DNA of 64,000 nt from Mariniflexile sp044335535 (GCF_044335535.1 NZ_JBIQVZ010000001.1:186001-250000); one strand, 5' to 3'. Shown: positions 1 to 8,330, counted from the first letter of the stretch. Notes: generated by a model from the letters alone, not told the origin. Numbers and translations: made by a program.

Positions 1-110
1 AAAACTATCCATGGGTGCATCCGCAATTAACCCAAATTTTGGAAAAAGACTTTCAAACGCAAAGTGCAGGTTATAAAGTACGTGCAAAACGCATTCTAAA
101 AAAGTTATGA
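1..110 (+). CDS. C-terminal tail of an unidentified protein
   Basis: An open frame enters from the left edge and ends with TGA at 108-110. About 35 residues are visible, beginning NYPWVHPQL and ending in a basic KRILKKL tail. I do not recognise the family from so short a piece. The following purB gene has its own promoter-like motif and 240 bases of repeat-rich spacer, so the two are probably separate transcription units. Whether this really is a gene end depends on sequence to the left of the window. Confidence 0.5.
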   Translation, partial: NYPWVHPQLTQILEKDFQTQSAGYKVRAKRILKKL

Positions 111-136
111 GATTATGAGGTTATGAGGTTATGAGG
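111..136. repeat. Short tandem repeat, 8-bp unit ATGAGGTT
   Basis: Directly after the upstream stop codon the 8-mer ATGAGGTT (first copy ATGAGATT) is repeated about three to four times without interruption. It is non-coding. It is one of several short tandem arrays found only in the gaps of this window. Confidence 0.75.
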
Positions 137-203
137 TTAAAGTTTAAAAAAGTAAAAAAATAGGTACTGGTTTTCACCTTAAAACATCTATTTTTCAAAA
201 TCA

Positions 204-296
204 TCAATCGTGAATCGTGAATCGTGAATCGTCAATCGTGAATCGTTAATCGTGAAATCTGAAATCGTAAATCGTAAATTGTCAATCGTCAATCGT
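204..296. repeat. Degenerate heptamer array, consensus AATCGTG/AAATCGT
   Basis: About thirteen head-to-tail copies of a 7-bp unit occupy this stretch. The left half is mainly AATCGTG and the right half drifts to AAATCGT and CAATCGT. The array ends about 20 bases before the purB promoter motif. The same heptamer family appears inside the cobalamin riboswitch near 11601-11673. Confidence 0.85.
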
Positions 297-316
297 TTTT
301 AGTCATAGATGTTTCA

Positions 317-324
317 TATCTTTG
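317..324 (+). promoter_or_regulatory. Bacteroidota-type -7 element of purB
   Basis: TATCTTTG matches the TAnnTTTG -7 element of Bacteroidota promoters and lies 25 bases before the purB ATG. No clear TTG -33 box is present at 17-23 bases; that position lies at the edge of the heptamer array. Confidence 0.5.
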
Positions 325-349
325 CAGCTTCAAAAAAATCAAACAACAC

Positions 350-1693
350 ATGCAATTATCACCTTTAAATGCCATCTCACCAATTGATGGAAGATACAGA
401 AGTAAAGTAAACGAATTAGCACCTTTTTTCTCAGAAGAAGCTTTAATAAAATACCGTGTTCTTGTTGAGGTTGAATACTTTATTGCCCTTTGCGAAATTC
501 CGTTACCACAACTTAAAGCTGTAAACACCAGTGTTTTTGATGATTTAAGAGCTATTTACAAAAACTTTAGTAACGAGGATGCATTAGCAATTAAAAAGAT
601 TGAAAGCGTTACAAACCACGATGTGAAGGCTGTTGAATATTTTATAAAAGAAAAATTTGACGCATTGGGTTTATCACAATTCAAAGAATTTATCCATTTT
701 GGATTAACCTCACAAGACATAAACAATACCGCTATTCCTTTAAGTATTAAGGAAGCTATGGATACTATTTATGTACCAGAATATACCATTATTTTAAACA
801 AGCTAAAAACATTATCAAAAGATTGGGCAGCTATTTCCATGTTAGCAAGAACCCACGGGCAACCGGCATCTCCTACCCGACTTGGGAAAGAAATTGAAGT
901 ATTTGTAGTAAGATTACAAGAGCAATTTAATTTACTGAAAAATATACCTAATGCGGCTAAATTTGGTGGTGCTACTGGAAATTTTAATGCACACCATGTC
1001 GCATACCCAAATATTGATTGGAAAGCATTTGGCAGCAAATTTGTCCAAGAAAAATTAGGACTACACCACTCGTTTCCAACTACACAAATAGAACATTACG
1101 ACCATATGGCTGCTTTGTTTGATACTTTAAAGCGTATTAACACTATTGTAATTGATTTAAACCGAGATATCTGGACATACGTATCCATGGATTATTTCAA
1201 ACAGAAAATAAAAGCAGGTGAAGTTGGCAGTAGCGCCATGCCACATAAAGTAAACCCCATAGATTTTGAAAACAGCGAAGGTAATTTAGGAATTGCGAAT
1301 GCTATTTTTGAATACCTATCTTCTAAGCTACCTGTTTCGAGATTGCAACGTGATTTAACCGACAGCACTGTTTTAAGAAATGTGGGCGTACCTTTTGGAC
1401 ATACATTGATTGGTTTTAAATCAACATTAAAAGGATTGGATAAATTATTGTTGAATGAAGCTAAGTTTGCTGAAGATTTAGAAAACAATTGGGCAGTAGT
1501 TGCCGAAGCGATTCAAACCATATTACGTAGAGAAGCTTACCCAAACCCTTATGAAGCTTTAAAAGGTTTAACGCGTACTAATGAAAAAATAAATAAAGAT
1601 TCCATTTCTAATTTTATTGATACTTTAGAGGTGTCTAACACAATAAAAGACGAATTGAAACGTATTACTCCTAGTAATTATACGGGAATTTAA
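350..1693 (+). CDS. purB: Adenylosuccinate lyase
   Basis: This 447-residue cytoplasmic enzyme performs two fumarate-releasing steps of purine synthesis: SAICAR to AICAR and adenylosuccinate to AMP. The fumarase/aspartase superfamily is shown by the THGQP motif near residue 168, carrying the catalytic histidine, and by the flexible-loop signature SSAMPHKVNP near 294-303, carrying the catalytic serine. The length is that of the long PurB type seen in E. coli and Bacteroidota. A small membrane-protein gene follows after 9 bases and is probably co-transcribed, ending at a shared bidirectional terminator. Confidence 0.97.
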   Translation: MQLSPLNAISPIDGRYRSKVNELAPFFSEEALIKYRVLVEVEYFIALCEIPLPQLKAVNTSVFDDLRAIYKNFSNEDALAIKKIESVTNHDVKAVEYFIKEKFDALGLSQFKEFIHFGLTSQDINNTAIPLSIKEAMDTIYVPEYTIILNKLKTLSKDWAAISMLARTHGQPASPTRLGKEIEVFVVRLQEQFNLLKNIPNAAKFGGATGNFNAHHVAYPNIDWKAFGSKFVQEKLGLHHSFPTTQIEHYDHMAALFDTLKRINTIVIDLNRDIWTYVSMDYFKQKIKAGEVGSSAMPHKVNPIDFENSEGNLGIANAIFEYLSSKLPVSRLQRDLTDSTVLRNVGVPFGHTLIGFKSTLKGLDKLLLNEAKFAEDLENNWAVVAEAIQTILRREAYPNPYEALKGLTRTNEKINKDSISNFIDTLEVSNTIKDELKRITPSNYTGI

Positions 1694-1702
1694 ACTTAAA
1701 CC

Positions 1703-1894
1703 ATGTTAAACGATAGACAATCATTAATACTTTGTGGCGTAATGGTCGGTGGTATTTTTGTATCTGGAATTTTAGATGTTTTAGATAGTTACCTTATTAA
1801 AACCCTATTAACTATCATATTTTTAATGATTTTAACTAACTTTTTTATGGTCTATTCTAAATCAAAAAAAGAAAAACAAAACAAATTAAAATAA
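1703..1894 (+). CDS. Small two-segment membrane protein
   Basis: The 63-residue product has two closely spaced hydrophobic stretches, about residues 8-26 and 31-50, and a Lys-rich C-terminal tail (KSKKEKQNK), so an inner-membrane hairpin is likely. I recognise no family. It starts 9 bases after the purB stop and its own stop runs into the left arm of a hairpin terminator. The tight spacing and hydrophobic pattern suggest a real gene, but no function can be given. Confidence 0.65.
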   Translation: MLNDRQSLILCGVMVGGIFVSGILDVLDSYLIKTLLTIIFLMILTNFFMVYSKSKKEKQNKLK

Positions 1895-1927
1895 AAAAGG
1901 TTTGCCAAAATTCAGGCAAACCTTTTT
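1894..1927. terminator. Bidirectional hairpin terminator
   Basis: A perfect 13-bp stem (AAAAAGGTTTGCC with GGCAAACCTTTTT) encloses an 8-base loop. It has a T-run on one side and an A-run on the other. It lies between convergent genes and can stop transcription from both. Confidence 0.9.
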
Positions 1928-1947
1928 ACTATTAGAAATACTATAAT

Positions 1948-2490
1948 TTAATTAAAAAAGTTCATAATATCCTGAACTTGTCCTTTATCAACCTGAGCGC
2001 TTTGTAAAATACTAACCAAAGTCACCATTTTATCTGGACTCATATCATCACCCAATACCCGAACAATTCCAAAGCCCAGTTCTTTAGAGCTTCCAAAAAC
2101 AACCACTTCGTCTGCTTCTTCATCGTTTCCAATATATTTTACGATCACTTTATTGCCTCTATCACTAAATTCTACAAGGTCCTTATACTTTCCATTGCTC
2201 AAAATAGTTTTAACTTTTTCTAATTCTACTTTTAGTGTTTCTTCATTTGTTTGATTGGCTTTATAGCCTAAAAAATTCAAACGCTTTACAGAATTATAAG
2301 CTTCCTTTTGTTCATTGGTAAATTTAGTTTCGTCTATTTTCAGCATAGATATTGGAATATCTTGTGTCATGAAATTTTTAGATTCTTGGTGGTCTACAAA
2401 ATAACGTTGTAAACTAGCACCATCATTACAACTTACTAAGGTTACAGTTATAATGAGAGCTAAAATAATATGGGTGACGGTTCGATTCAT
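1948..2490 (-). CDS. DUF4252 lipoprotein
   Basis: This 180-residue protein starts with a signal peptide ending in the lipobox LVSC (Cys at about residue 21), so it should be anchored in the envelope. The body resembles the DUF4252 family of Bacteroidota: a KYIGNDEEADEVVVFG stretch followed by a short helical end. It lies 10 bases downstream of a second DUF4252 gene and downstream of an ECF sigma factor and its membrane partner, all on the same strand. The biochemical role of DUF4252 is unknown. The genomic link to an ECF system suggests an envelope-stress or signalling output. Confidence 0.8.
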   Translation of the reverse strand: MNRTVTHIILALIITVTLVSCNDGASLQRYFVDHQESKNFMTQDIPISMLKIDETKFTNEQKEAYNSVKRLNFLGYKANQTNEETLKVELEKVKTILSNGKYKDLVEFSDRGNKVIVKYIGNDEEADEVVVFGSSKELGFGIVRVLGDDMSPDKMVTLVSILQSAQVDKGQVQDIMNFFN

Positions 2491-2500
2491 GATTAATGGT

Positions 2501-3061
2501 TTACTTTTTCTTTTTCTCTAAATGATTACCTCCTGGAATATTCATTTTTTCGGTTAACTTAGAAATTTCGTTTAAATCGATATCTCCTGTAAGTGACACA
2601 ATAACCGTTTCAATACGTCTTTGTTGTCCATTTATCTCAACAGATTCTTTCATTACTTTATTAATCCCATTTACAAAAATCAACAGCTCTTTTACATGGT
2701 TTGCGTCTTTACCTTCTTTTACATAAAATTTCACTTCAGCACCATCATCTTTCACTTCCATTAACTCTTCTAAAGAACTGGAACGCGATTTAACCCATTT
2801 GCCAATATCTGCAGAAATGGTTTTGCTATCGGTAACAATGGTTTTAAAACTGGTGATGCTTTTTACCATATCCATATAGGCTTTGGCTTCTGGTTCATCA
2901 ACATTAATACCCATTTTGGCTATCATTTGAAACATTTTGGGTTTAATGGACACATAGGTTACCTCGGAATTATCGCTGTATTTTTCAAAAATATCTTGGG
3001 CCATTCCGGTTATTGGCAATAACATAATTGCCATGACTAGTACTATTACTTTCTTTTTCAT
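2501..3061 (-). CDS. DUF4252 secreted protein
   Basis: This 186-residue protein has an N-terminal signal peptide (MKKKVIVLVMAIMLLP...GMAQ, cleavage after about residue 21) without a lipobox cysteine, so it is probably periplasmic. The DUF4252 pattern is visible in VTYVSIKPKMFQMIAKM near the N-terminus and a MKESVEINGQQ segment later. The C-terminus is a run of lysines. It is the first of two tandem paralogues, the second being a lipoprotein. An inverted-repeat element separates it from the ECF sigma and membrane-partner genes upstream. Confidence 0.8.
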   Translation of the reverse strand: MKKKVIVLVMAIMLLPITGMAQDIFEKYSDNSEVTYVSIKPKMFQMIAKMGINVDEPEAKAYMDMVKSITSFKTIVTDSKTISADIGKWVKSRSSSLEELMEVKDDGAEVKFYVKEGKDANHVKELLIFVNGINKVMKESVEINGQQRRIETVIVSLTGDIDLNEISKLTEKMNIPGGNHLEKKKK

Positions 3062-3105
3062 TTTACTTGTTTTAAATTGATTTTATTTATTTGTTCGTTT
3101 TGATT

Positions 3106-3285
3106 GAGTTCTTTTTGACTTTTTCTATTTCCTAAAACCTGCCTGCCGGCAGGCAGGAATGGCTAAAATTTATCCATACTTCCTTGCTTTTTTTATGCGT
3201 AGCGATGTTATGCCTCGCAAAAAGTGTCTCATCTGTATAAATTTCATCTCATTTTCGGTTAAAGACAAAAAGTCAAAATGAGTTC
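3106..3285. mobile_element. MITE-like inverted-repeat element, copy 1 (180 bp)
   Basis: The element is bounded by GAGTTCTTTTTGACTTTTT (3106-3124) and AAAAAGTCAAAATGAGTTC (3267-3285), which pair at 16 of 19 positions. Inside is the 20-bp palindrome at 3138-3157. The ends match those of a 49-bp hairpin at 17041-17089 and resemble a 218-bp element at 56647-56864. No open frame of interest lies inside, so it is a non-autonomous repeat, sitting between an ECF partner gene and the DUF4252 genes. Confidence 0.65.
3138..3157. repeat. Perfect 20-bp palindrome
   Basis: CCTGCCTGCCGGCAGGCAGG is its own reverse complement and far richer in GC than its surroundings. It lies inside the inverted-repeat element. 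From memory, palindromes of this kind recur between genes in Flavobacteriaceae, but I cannot count copies outside the window. Confidence 0.85.
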
Positions 3286-3289
3286 TTGA

Positions 3290-3790
3290 TTAATTCTTAA
3301 AAATGATGCTTGTGGCACTTTCTATTTCATTTAAATAACCAAGGGCTTCTGTACCTTCGTTTACTTTATCTAAATAGTTTACAGTTGAAACTCCTTTATT
3401 AAAATGAGTTGAAATCATTGCTAACTGTTTGGTGACTTCGTTAAGCGCTTCTTCGGGATCATCGTAAGTACCATAGACATAGTCTTCATAAGATGAAACA
3501 ACAGGTTCTTTAAAATAAATCCCCAACATAAGAACAGCTACTGCAGCAACAGCAATCCATTTGTAGTTAAATACCTTTTTATTCCGATAATTATCGGGAT
3601 TTAACGGAAGGGTTTTAGTAAATTGTTCTTGCTTACTCTCTGAAAAATACACGAACATAGGTTTATACATTTCTAAATGTGGCGCAACGGTTTCTTGTGA
3701 AAAATAGTTCTTTAACGCTTGCTCTTCTTTAATGGATGTTTCTCCTTTCTCGTACTTTTCTAGTAAATTTTCTATATTATTTAACACCAT
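3290..3790 (-). CDS. Single-pass membrane protein, putative anti-sigma partner
   Basis: The 166-residue protein has a soluble N-terminal part of about 75 residues, one membrane segment near residues 77-93 (WIAVAAVAVLMLGIYF) and an extracytoplasmic C-terminal part. Its start overlaps the end of the ECF sigma gene by 14 bases, the usual arrangement of a sigma factor and its membrane-bound regulator. I see no canonical zinc-binding anti-sigma motif (HxxxCxxC), so the anti-sigma role rests on context and topology. Confidence 0.7.
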   Translation of the reverse strand: MVLNNIENLLEKYEKGETSIKEEQALKNYFSQETVAPHLEMYKPMFVYFSESKQEQFTKTLPLNPDNYRNKKVFNYKWIAVAAVAVLMLGIYFKEPVVSSYEDYVYGTYDDPEEALNEVTKQLAMISTHFNKGVSTVNYLDKVNEGTEALGYLNEIESATSIIFKN

Positions 3791-4286
3791 AATTATGTGT
3801 ATTAGTTAATTTTTCTCTTATTGTTTTTCTGGCTCTAGACAAGGCTACCCGCACTGCCGTATTGTTCATATCTAACATTTTTGCTATCTCGTCTAGGTCG
3901 TATTCTTCTATATCCCGCAATTGAATGACTAATTTTTGTTGTTCGGGCAGGTCTTCAATAATTTTTGATACCCAATGAACGCTATCGTTTAACTCAACTT
4001 GTTTTTGTAATGATGCGTTGCCGTCTTCATAATTACTATGTACAATTTTTAAGTTTTGTGCTTGTTTCGATTTTAATTTATCAAAACAATAATTTTTGGT
4101 CATTGTCATTGAAAATGCTTCAACATTTTTATAATCTTCAAATTTTGTTTTATTATTCCATAACTTCAACAACACCTCTTGTGTGGCATCTTCTGCTTCC
4201 TCGGTAGAAACCAGCAATCGCTTTGCTAAACGAAACACTTTATCCTTAAAAGGCATCACAATATTTAAAAACTCGTTTTGAGTCAT
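3777..4286 (-). CDS. ECF-type RNA polymerase sigma factor
   Basis: This 169-residue protein has sigma region 2 at about residues 8-78 (with the EEAEDATQEVLLKLW signature) and region 4.2 at about 112-160 (LPEQQKLVIQLRD followed by a helix-turn-helix ending in SRARKTIREKL). It should direct RNA polymerase to a small regulon. It leads an operon with its membrane partner and probably two DUF4252 genes. The divergent gene at 4530 carries a repeat-type leader that recurs beside another ECF gene at 57.7 kb. Confidence 0.93.
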   Translation of the reverse strand: MTQNEFLNIVMPFKDKVFRLAKRLLVSTEEAEDATQEVLLKLWNNKTKFEDYKNVEAFSMTMTKNYCFDKLKSKQAQNLKIVHSNYEDGNASLQKQVELNDSVHWVSKIIEDLPEQQKLVIQLRDIEEYDLDEIAKMLDMNNTAVRVALSRARKTIREKLTNTHNYGVK

Positions 4287-4441
4287 TATTTTGGTTTGAT
4301 TAGTTTAAAAACAACTTAGTTAAGGTTATTTGAGATTACGACGAACGACCATCTATTTTGTTACAAAATATTTATATTTACATAATAATTATAATAATAT
4401 AAGCTAATTTACAGTTTATAAGACCAAGCTATATAAAAGTT

Positions 4442-4529
4442 ATGAAATCGCCATGATTTGGAAACATAAATACCAATGAAGGTTAAAGCGATACCATATG
4501 ACCTTTAAAAAATAAATAGATGTATACAT
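4442..4529 (+). promoter_or_regulatory. Dispersed leader-like element, copy A
   Basis: This 88-bp stretch begins ATGAAATCGCCATGATTTGG and ends directly at the ATG of the S41 peptidase gene. The same ordered blocks occur before the start codons at 15285 and 57826: an ATGAAATnnCCATGATT opening, a GGAAAC/AGAAAC core, ACCAATGAA, CATATGACC, a TTTAAAAAA run and a final CATATGAAAA. Copy A lacks the ATTGATAATCATCGAAC block of copies B and C. The opening reads as a four-codon frame (M-K-S-P-stop) whose TGA overlaps a second ATG. The function is unknown. Confidence 0.7.
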
Positions 4530-6119
4530 ATGAAAAGAAACAACACAATCCTTAAACCAAGTCGCATTTTATTCTTATCCTTTTTGGGATTAGCCCTATT
4601 TAATTGTAGCAAAAGTGATGAGCCAACAGAAACTCCTGACCCAGTTGTTGTAGAACCAATAACATTAAATAGTGACATAAACGACTTTATTTGGAGAGGT
4701 TTGAATGATCTCTATTTATGGAAGGCAAATGTTTCAAATTTGTCTGACACTAAATTTTTCACAACAGCAGAATATACTACCTTCTACAATAATTATGACA
4801 ATACCGAAAATTTGCCCGAAAACATTATTGATACCTATTTCCCTTTTTTGAATGGCTATAACACACCTGAGAGTTTGTTTGATGATTTATTATACCAAAA
4901 AGATATTGTAGATAAATTTAGCTGGATGGTTGATGATTATGTCGCACTAGAAAATTCATTTCAGGGAACGTCATTTAGCAATGGCTTAGATTTTAGGCTA
5001 GTGAGGCTTTCTGGCTCTAATGATATTTTTGGATATGTTAGATATGTAGCAAACAATTCTAATGCGTCAACCAAAAATATTAGTAGAGGTGAATTTTTCC
5101 TTACTGTTGATGGACAACAATTGACACTTAACAATTATTCCGATTTACTTTTTGGGTCCAATAACACCTACACGCTTGGTATGGCAGATATTTCGAACAA
5201 CTCAATTGGTTTAAATGGCAAAACCGTACAATTGACCAAAATCGAAAATTTTGCTGAAAACCCTGTTTTAATCAATAAAGTGATTGATGCAAATGGCATT
5301 AAAGTCGGTTATCTTATGTATAATCAATTTGCTGCTAATTTTGATGATGAATTAAATGATGCTTTTGCCCAATTAAAAAATGAGGGAATTGATGAATTGG
5401 TTTTAGATCTAAGATACAATCCTGGAGGATATGGTTATATTGCCGTTGAATTAGCCAGTATGATTACAGGTCAATTTACTGATGACATATTTTATAAAGA
5501 ACAGTGGAACGCTAAATACCAAGCCCTTTATGAAGCTAATGCTCCTGAATTTTTAATTAATCGCTTTGTTAATGAACTTACAGACGAGACTCCTATAAAT
5601 AGTTTAAATTTAAACAAGGTTTATATTTTAACAACTGAAGGTACGGCGTCATCAAGTGAGTTGATTATTAATGGTCTTAATCCATATATTGACGTGGTTC
5701 AAATTGGAACCAATACCTATGGAAAATTCAATGGTTCTATAACCCTATATGATTCACCTAATTTCGAAAAAGCAGGTGCCAACCCAAATCACAAATATGC
5801 GATGCAACCTATTGTTATAAAATCAACAAACGTAAATGATGTTTCAGATTATTTTAATGGACTTGTTCCCGATTACTTTATAACGTACAACACCTCCTCT
5901 GGTATAGCAAAGGGCGAAAATATTTTAAATCTTGGTACCTTAGGTGACGAAAGTGAACCTTTCTTAGCTAAAGCTCTTGAATTAATTACTGGAATAACTA
6001 CCAAATTTAGTTCAGATAAAATCAGCAAGCCTGGAGTACGTGTAGACAACATTGCTAGTAGTAAAGATTTTATTCCCTTAGGTTCTGGATTAATTGTGGA
6101 TTTCAAGCCTATCAAATAA
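4530..6119 (+). CDS. S41 family peptidase lipoprotein (first of two paralogues)
   Basis: This 529-residue protein begins with a lipoprotein signal (LGLALFNC, Cys26). An N-terminal helical cap follows, with the family phrase NDFIWRGLNDLYLWK. A PDZ-like segment (about 180-240) precedes the C-terminal processing peptidase domain. The catalytic serine is expected in GTASSSE near residue 374 and the general-base lysine in TYGK about 30 residues later; LRYNPGG is the usual strand before the active site. It should be a periplasmic or surface serine protease of unknown substrate. A paralogue follows after 16 bases. Confidence 0.9.
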   Translation: MKRNNTILKPSRILFLSFLGLALFNCSKSDEPTETPDPVVVEPITLNSDINDFIWRGLNDLYLWKANVSNLSDTKFFTTAEYTTFYNNYDNTENLPENIIDTYFPFLNGYNTPESLFDDLLYQKDIVDKFSWMVDDYVALENSFQGTSFSNGLDFRLVRLSGSNDIFGYVRYVANNSNASTKNISRGEFFLTVDGQQLTLNNYSDLLFGSNNTYTLGMADISNNSIGLNGKTVQLTKIENFAENPVLINKVIDANGIKVGYLMYNQFAANFDDELNDAFAQLKNEGIDELVLDLRYNPGGYGYIAVELASMITGQFTDDIFYKEQWNAKYQALYEANAPEFLINRFVNELTDETPINSLNLNKVYILTTEGTASSSELIINGLNPYIDVVQIGTNTYGKFNGSITLYDSPNFEKAGANPNHKYAMQPIVIKSTNVNDVSDYFNGLVPDYFITYNTSSGIAKGENILNLGTLGDESEPFLAKALELITGITTKFSSDKISKPGVRVDNIASSKDFIPLGSGLIVDFKPIK

Positions 6120-6135
6120 TTTTATTTAATTAAAA

Positions 6136-7599
6136 ATGAAAAATTACAAAGCCCTAATTCTATTAATAATCGTTTCGTTTTTAACTACGAGTTGTTTTGA
6201 AGATAATGACGACAACCAAATTTCAGCAAGTTCAATTAACGATTTTGTTTGGAAAGGGATGAACTCTTGGTACAATTGGCAATCTGAAGTTCCCGACTTA
6301 TCTGACACAAAAGATGACAACTCGAGTGAATATGCAGCCTTTTTAAATCAAACCAGTAATCCTGAAGCATTTTTTAATGGTTTGATATTTCAGTATGGCA
6401 TTACCGATAGATTTTCTTGGTTTGTAGAAGATTACATCGAGCAACAACAGGCATTTCAAGGGATCTCCAAATCCCATGGTATTAAATATCAATCTGTTCA
6501 ATTAAGCAATGGCGATATTATTATCTATGTGAGATATGTTGCCGATAATTCACCTGCAAGTGCTGCTAATATTAAAAGAGGTGACATTATTAATGCTATT
6601 AATGGAACGGTATTAAATACATCAAATTTTAATAATGTTGTAAACGGTTTATTTGAAGATACTGTTACACTTTCTTTTGTTTCTGAAAATGGAGGCACTT
6701 TAACTTTTTTGGAAGATAAATCCATTACAGCAACCGTCATATCTGAAAACCCTGTTTATTTAAATAAAATTTTCAATGATGTCAATGGTAAAAAAGTTGG
6801 CTATTTAGTTTATAATGGATTTAGATCGTCATACAATGATGAATTAAACGCGGTATTTTCTTTTTTCAAAAATGAAGGCATCGATGAATTAATTCTTGAT
6901 TTAAGATTAAATGGTGGTGGTTCTGTGGCAACATCTGCTTATTTATCCAGTATGATTTATGCGAATGCAGGAATAGAAGAATTTGCTAGTTTGAAATTTA
7001 ATTCTAAACATACAGAAGAAAACGGCTCTTACTTTTTTGCGAATACATTAGACATTTATGATTCAAATGATAATAAAATAGATACTGAGGCTATTAATAG
7101 ACTAAATACACTTAATAGATTATATGTTTTAACATCCCATAGCACGGCATCCGCTAGCGAGATGGTTATAAATGGATTGAAACCTTATATGAATGCGGTA
7201 AAAATAGTTGGCACAACCACTTACGGTAAAAATGTGGGATCCATTACTTTATATGATGCTCCTACTAAAAATTATACAGATAGAGCCTCTGCCAACCCAA
7301 GCCATACCTACGCCATGCAGCCCATCGTTTTCCAAATATTCAATAAAAATGGCGAAAGTGATTACACCCAAGGCTTTGTGCCCGATATTGAAGTAAAAGA
7401 ACATGAATACTGGAACAACATTTTACCCTTTGGTGATGAGAATGAAGTTGTTTTAAAAGCGGCCCTTGATGATATTAGAGGCATCGTAACTAAAGATTCC
7501 AGTCAAAAGAAAATAGGTAGCAAATTTTTAGATTTACCTCTTTTATCTGAAAACAAATTTGAAAAAGACATGTATATCGATCATGCTTTTTTTAATTAA
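6136..7599 (+). CDS. S41 family peptidase lipoprotein (second paralogue)
   Basis: This 487-residue protein is built like its upstream neighbour: lipobox LTTSC (Cys20), the cap motif NDFVWKGMNSWYNWQ, a PDZ-like region with RGDIINAINGT near residue 155, then the S41 core with LRLNGGGS, the serine motif STASASE and the lysine motif TTYGK. All expected active-site features are present. The tandem arrangement suggests gene duplication within one operon. The DUF71 ATPase gene starts 11 bases downstream and may be co-transcribed. Confidence 0.9.
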   Translation: MKNYKALILLIIVSFLTTSCFEDNDDNQISASSINDFVWKGMNSWYNWQSEVPDLSDTKDDNSSEYAAFLNQTSNPEAFFNGLIFQYGITDRFSWFVEDYIEQQQAFQGISKSHGIKYQSVQLSNGDIIIYVRYVADNSPASAANIKRGDIINAINGTVLNTSNFNNVVNGLFEDTVTLSFVSENGGTLTFLEDKSITATVISENPVYLNKIFNDVNGKKVGYLVYNGFRSSYNDELNAVFSFFKNEGIDELILDLRLNGGGSVATSAYLSSMIYANAGIEEFASLKFNSKHTEENGSYFFANTLDIYDSNDNKIDTEAINRLNTLNRLYVLTSHSTASASEMVINGLKPYMNAVKIVGTTTYGKNVGSITLYDAPTKNYTDRASANPSHTYAMQPIVFQIFNKNGESDYTQGFVPDIEVKEHEYWNNILPFGDENEVVLKAALDDIRGIVTKDSSQKKIGSKFLDLPLLSENKFEKDMYIDHAFFN

Positions 7600-7610
7600 G
7601 TGCCTTGTAA

Positions 7611-8330
7611 ATGTCTAAAATCAAAACCTATTTTAATTGGAGTTCCGGAAAAGACTCTGCGCTCGCTCTTTACTATTTGCTACAAGACGACCGTTATGCT
7701 GTTGATGAATTAATTACAAGCATAAATAGCCATTACAATCGTGTGTCTATGCACGGGCTTAGAAAGGAACTTTTAATAGCCCAAACAGAAGCCATAAACA
7801 TCACATCCAATCTTATAGAGTTACCTGAAATGCCTAGCATGGAAATCTACGAGCAAAAAATGATGGAAACGGTATCGCGATTAAAAAATGAAGGCTTTAC
7901 ACATAGTGCTTTTGGCGATATTTTTCTGGAAGATTTAAGAATTTATAGAGAAGAACAATTAGCCAAGCAAAAGTTAAAAGCTGTATTTCCTATTTGGAAA
8001 CGGGACACTAAAGAGCTTATTAATGAATTTTTAGATTTAGGATTTAAAACCATTGTTGTTTGTGCCAATTCAAAATACTTTAATGAAGACTTTGTTGGAA
8101 CCGTTATAGACAAAAATTTCATTGACAATTTACCCGAAGGTGTCGATCCTTGTGGCGAAAATGGTGAGTTTCACACTTTTTGTTTTGATGGTCCTATTTT
8201 CAAAAAACCCATTCCGTTTACTATAGGCGAAAAAGTATATCGTGAATACGACAACCCAAATACAGAAGACGATTCTATTTGTAAAAATGATAAATATGGG
8301 GTTTGGTATTGTGATTTATTATTGCATTAA
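7611..8330 (+). CDS. DUF71/COG2102 PP-loop ATPase, probably the B12-salvage subgroup
   Basis: This 239-residue protein has the adenine nucleotide alpha-hydrolase PP-loop WSSGKDS at residues 10-16 and the family's C-terminal signature GENGEFHTF. Archaeal and eukaryotic members amidate diphthine, which bacteria lack. Published comparative genomics assigned a bacterial DUF71 subgroup to cobalamin salvage. Here the gene lies beside B12 uptake genes and converges on the btuB-btuG-like operon, so the salvage role is the best inference. The reaction itself is not shown by the sequence. Confidence 0.85.
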   Translation: MSKIKTYFNWSSGKDSALALYYLLQDDRYAVDELITSINSHYNRVSMHGLRKELLIAQTEAINITSNLIELPEMPSMEIYEQKMMETVSRLKNEGFTHSAFGDIFLEDLRIYREEQLAKQKLKAVFPIWKRDTKELINEFLDLGFKTIVVCANSKYFNEDFVGTVIDKNFIDNLPEGVDPCGENGEFHTFCFDGPIFKKPIPFTIGEKVYREYDNPNTEDDSICKNDKYGVWYCDLLLH

